A stretch of DNA of 7,594 bases, taken from Xanthobacteraceae bacterium. GTDB lineage: Bacteria; Pseudomonadota; Alphaproteobacteria; Rhizobiales; Xanthobacteraceae. Location of the stretch: the NCBI GenBank assembly GCA_030039105.1, contig JASHQO010000512.1, positions 1 to 7,594 on the forward strand. The letters run 5' to 3'. Position 1 is the stretch's first letter. The number at the start of each line of letters is the position of its first letter. Made by a program: the position numbers and the translations under genes. Positions 5,334-7,594 of the stretch are shown piece after piece. The notes beneath the pieces are model-generated. The model was given only the letters and a program-made list of their open reading frames with translations, was not told the origin of the DNA and searched no databases.

Positions 5334-6896
5334 ATGAGCGAGTCCGACATCAAAGCCTATGGCCAAAGCTGGTACGCGGCCACCAAGGTCGACGCTCCGC
5401 TGCGGCCGGCGCTGCATGTGGATCTCGACATCGACGTTTGCGTCATCGGCGGCGGGCTCGCCGGGCTGACCGCGGCGCGGGAATTGGCGCGGTCCGGCTG
5501 GTCGGTCGTGCTGTTGGAAGCCAACCGGCTGGCGGCCGGCGCATCGGGCCGCAATACCGGCTTCGTGCTGCCGGGTTTTGCCTGCGATGCCGACGAGATT
5601 ATCGCCCGCGTCGGCTTCGAGCGCACCAAATCGCTGTGGGCGCTGTCCCAGGCCGGCGTCGACTACGTGCGCAATGCGATCGACGACGAGGTTGCGGTCG
5701 GCATCGCGCCGCAGGACGGCTGGGTCTACGTCTCCAAGGTCGACAATGGCGACGAATTCGTCGCACTGGTGCGGCTCCTCGACGATCTCGGCTGCGAGAT
5801 CGAGAGCTGGCCGACGGAACGGACGCGGGCGATCCTGCGCAGCGAGCGCTACTATCACGCGGTCCATTATGTGAAGGCGGTCTCCATCCACCCGCTCAAC
5901 TACGCGCTGTCGCTGGCGGCTGCGGCGGAGCGCGACGGCGCGCGCATTTTCGAGCAGACGCCGGCGCTGTCGATCGACCCGGCCGGCGTGCGCAAACGCA
6001 TCGTGACGCCGGGCGCGAAATTGCGCGCCAACCACGTGGTGCTGGCCGGCAACGTCGCGATCGGCGGGCTGTTGCCGCAGATCGCGGCGACCTTGGTGCC
6101 GATCACCACTTATATCGTCACCACCGCGCCGCTCGGCGCACGCCTGCACGACGCGATCGCTTATCGCGGCGCCGTCAGCGATACCGAGCTCGCCGACAAT
6201 CACTATCGCATCGTCGGCGATGACCGCCTGATGCTGTCGGGTCGCTCGACCGCCTGGGCCCGCAATCCGCGCCGCTATCTGCGCGCGTTGCGGGGCGACA
6301 TCAAAAAGACCTATCCGCAGCTCGGCGACGTCGATATCGACTATGTGTGGTCCGGCACGCTGGGCAATACCGTGCACCGCATGCCGCAGATCGGCGAGCT
6401 TGGCCCGGGCGTCTGGCTGGCCTCTGGCTTTGGCGGCCAAGGCCTGAACACCACCGCCATGGCCGGCAATTTGATCGCCCGCGCCATCGTCGACGGCGAT
6501 CAGACCTGGCGCGAGTTTACGCCCTTCGAGTTGGTCTGGGCCGGCGGCATCGCCGGCCGGGTCGCGGTCCAGGCCCGCAACTGGATCAAGCGCGTCCGCG
6601 ACGCCATGGCGGAGCGCAAATCCCATGCCCGCGAGCTGGCGTTGCGGCAGGCGCGCGCAGCGGAGCACGTCGCCCGCGAGGCCGAGCTGGCGCGCGAAGC
6701 GAGCGAAATTCTGCACGCGGCGGCGGAGCCTGCAGCGCCTGCGCCGGCATTCTACGGGCCCGAACCCGAAGCGATCGCGGCCGCCGATGTCGCCGTCGAG
6801 CCGATCGTGGAGCAGCCGATGCTGTCGCGGCCGGAGCCGGCACGGCGTCGCGCGCGGCGCAAGAAGCGGCGCGAGCGCAGCCAGGAAGTGAGTTGA
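5334..6896 (+). CDS. FAD-dependent oxidoreductase, DAO/PuuB type, with C-terminal extension
   Basis: A 520-aa flavoprotein of the D-amino-acid-oxidase fold, most like gamma-glutamylputrescine oxidase (PuuB) and related amine or amino-acid oxidases, which oxidise a C-N bond and pass electrons from FADH2 to oxygen or a carrier. The start of the domain YGQSWYAAT (9-17) matches the PuuB-type entry. The Rossmann beta-alpha-beta FAD site is IDVCVIGGGLAGL...VVLLEA (33-63, GxGxxG variant GGGLAG), followed by AAGASGRNTGF (68-77). YVWSGTLGNTVHRMPQIG (337-354) and ASGFGGQGLNTTAMAG (363-378) close the flavin pocket. The core ends near 425. Beyond it comes a charged Ala/Glu/Arg-rich helix (about 425-464), an Ala/Pro/Glu-rich linker (465-502) and a very basic tail with RRRARRKKRR (504-513). 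This extension is absent from standard PuuB (about 426 aa). No signal peptide or strong ribosome binding site is seen. Substrate is not predictable. Confidence 0.92.
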   Translation: MSESDIKAYGQSWYAATKVDAPLRPALHVDLDIDVCVIGGGLAGLTAARELARSGWSVVLLEANRLAAGASGRNTGFVLPGFACDADEIIARVGFERTKSLWALSQAGVDYVRNAIDDEVAVGIAPQDGWVYVSKVDNGDEFVALVRLLDDLGCEIESWPTERTRAILRSERYYHAVHYVKAVSIHPLNYALSLAAAAERDGARIFEQTPALSIDPAGVRKRIVTPGAKLRANHVVLAGNVAIGGLLPQIAATLVPITTYIVTTAPLGARLHDAIAYRGAVSDTELADNHYRIVGDDRLMLSGRSTAWARNPRRYLRALRGDIKKTYPQLGDVDIDYVWSGTLGNTVHRMPQIGELGPGVWLASGFGGQGLNTTAMAGNLIARAIVDGDQTWREFTPFELVWAGGIAGRVAVQARNWIKRVRDAMAERKSHARELALRQARAAEHVAREAELAREASEILHAAAEPAAPAPAFYGPEPEAIAAADVAVEPIVEQPMLSRPEPARRRARRKKRRERSQEVS

Positions 6897-6898
6897 GT

Positions 6899-6921
6899 CC
6901 TCGCTTCGCTCGTAACGACGG
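6899..6921. repeat. Fragment resembling the TCATTGCGAGCGAAGCGAAG dispersed repeat
   Basis: CCTCGCTTCGCTCGTAACGA lies in the 39-bp convergent gap after the oxidoreductase stop. Reverse-complemented it resembles the TCATTGCGAGCGAAGCGAAG core of a repeat common in intergenic spaces of many alphaproteobacteria, with about two changes in the TCATTG part. Only part of a unit is present. No T-run terminator is seen between the two convergent genes. Confidence 0.4.
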
Positions 6922-6935
6922 AGCGGTGCGCCGCG

Positions 6936-7594
6936 TTAAATCTTTTCGAAGTGAATCTGCTCGGCGACTGTCGTCCATTTGGCGATGTCGTCGACCAGTC
7001 GCTGCTTGAACTCGGCCGGCGTCGATGGCGCAGGCTCGTTGCCGAAGGTGTGTAGGCGCTCGGCGGTCGTTGGATCTTTCAGGATGCGCACGGTCTCGGC
7101 GTTGAGCCGGTTGACGATCGGCTCCGGCAAGCCGGCCGGTCCGATCAGGCCCTGCCAGGCGCTGACGTCGAAGCCTTTGACGCCGCTTTCGGCGATGGTC
7201 GGGGCCGACGGCAGCGCAAAATATTCCTTGGCGCTCGACACCGCCAGCGCCCGCAATTTGCCGTTCTTGATGAACTCCATCATCGTCGCCGGCGGGTCCA
7301 TCATGAAATCGAGCCGGCCGCCGACCAGCTCCATCACCGCCGGCGCGCTGCCGCGATACGGCACGTGCAGCACCTTGATCTTGGTCTCGAGCGCGAACAG
7401 CTCGATGGCGAGATGCGGGCCGGAGCCGACCCCGGGCGTGCCGTAGATCAGCGGATTATTGGACCGCGCTTTCGCGGTCGCGATCAGCTCGGCGACGCTC
7501 TTGATGCCGCTGTCGATATTGGTCGCCATCACGTACGGATATTCCGAGCAGAGCGTGATCGTGGTGAAGTCGTCGACCGAGCGGTACGGCAGAT
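6936..7594 (-). CDS. Second Bug/TctC-type solute-binding protein, C-terminal part (runs off right edge)
   Basis: The frame is open to the right edge and covers about 219 residues, the C-terminal two-thirds of a periplasmic binding protein of the tripartite tricarboxylate transporter family. The visible part begins LPYRSVDDFTTITL and includes PYVMATN, the IYGTPGVGSGPHLAIELF loop, the hallmark VPYRGSAPAVMELVGGRLDF, TIAESGVKGFDVSAWQGLIGPAGLP and an ordinary C-terminus ending HFEKI. The signal peptide and first ligand loop are outside the window. An internal GTG/ATG near 7530 is not the true start because family sequence continues upstream of it. It differs clearly from the Bug-type protein at 3034-3996, so the two are paralogues, not a recent duplication. 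It converges with the oxidoreductase gene across 39 bp. Confidence 0.93.
   Translation of the reverse strand, partial: LPYRSVDDFTTITLCSEYPYVMATNIDSGIKSVAELIATAKARSNNPLIYGTPGVGSGPHLAIELFALETKIKVLHVPYRGSAPAVMELVGGRLDFMMDPPATMMEFIKNGKLRALAVSSAKEYFALPSAPTIAESGVKGFDVSAWQGLIGPAGLPEPIVNRLNAETVRILKDPTTAERLHTFGNEPAPSTPAEFKQRLVDDIAKWTTVAEQIHFEKI

Noticed and set aside
5268..6716. Long minus-strand open frame of 482 codons antisense to the oxidoreductase gene
   Set aside because: It has no recognisable family motif, is rich in Arg/Ala/Asp as expected of the complement of GC-rich codons, and lies opposite a gene with clear FAD motifs along its length.

Overview
The window looks like chromosomal DNA from a GC-rich alphaproteobacterium, most likely Hyphomicrobiales (Bradyrhizobium, Rhodopseudomonas, Pseudolabrys or a relative). 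This rests on the strong G/C bias at third codon positions, two Bug/TctC-type solute-binding proteins in 7.6 kb, a DUF4332 gene just upstream of folP, and intergenic palindromes of the GAGCATGATC...GATCATGCTC kind that are common in that order. Genus cannot be fixed from the sequence alone. There are eight protein genes, two of them cut by the window edges. I see no rRNA, tRNA, CRISPR array, transposase or phage gene.

Layout. Positions 1-916, minus strand: a DUF4332 helix-hairpin-helix protein, a candidate hairpin terminator, then the N-terminal third of dihydropteroate synthase (folP), which runs off the left edge. Positions 917-1365: a 449-bp divergent intergenic region with a 20-bp tandem repeat, two copies of GTGTGACA, a (GC)6 tract and an 18-bp inverted repeat. 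Positions 1366-3996, plus strand: an M20-family metallopeptidase, then a secreted Bug-type binding protein. Positions 4125-5115, minus strand: a SixA-type histidine phosphatase followed 25 bp later by a UspF/G-type universal stress protein, probably one transcript. Positions 5116-5333: a divergent region filled with two nested palindromic repeats. Positions 5334-6896, plus strand: an FAD-dependent DAO/PuuB-type oxidoreductase with an unusual C-terminal tail of about 95 residues. Positions 6936-7594, minus strand: the C-terminal part of a second Bug-type binding protein, cut by the right edge.

How the genes fit together. folP is housekeeping (folate synthesis). The peptidase, the two periplasmic binding proteins and the amine/amino-acid-oxidase-like flavoprotein suggest scavenging and catabolism of small organic acids, amino acids or peptides, but no substrate can be read from the sequence and no TctA/TctB membrane genes are present. 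SixA plus Usp form a small signalling/stress pair. I find no convincing evidence of a new defence, mobile or biosynthetic system. The points most worth a second look are the oxidoreductase tail, the mosaic palindromic repeats and the unexplained 917-1365 region.
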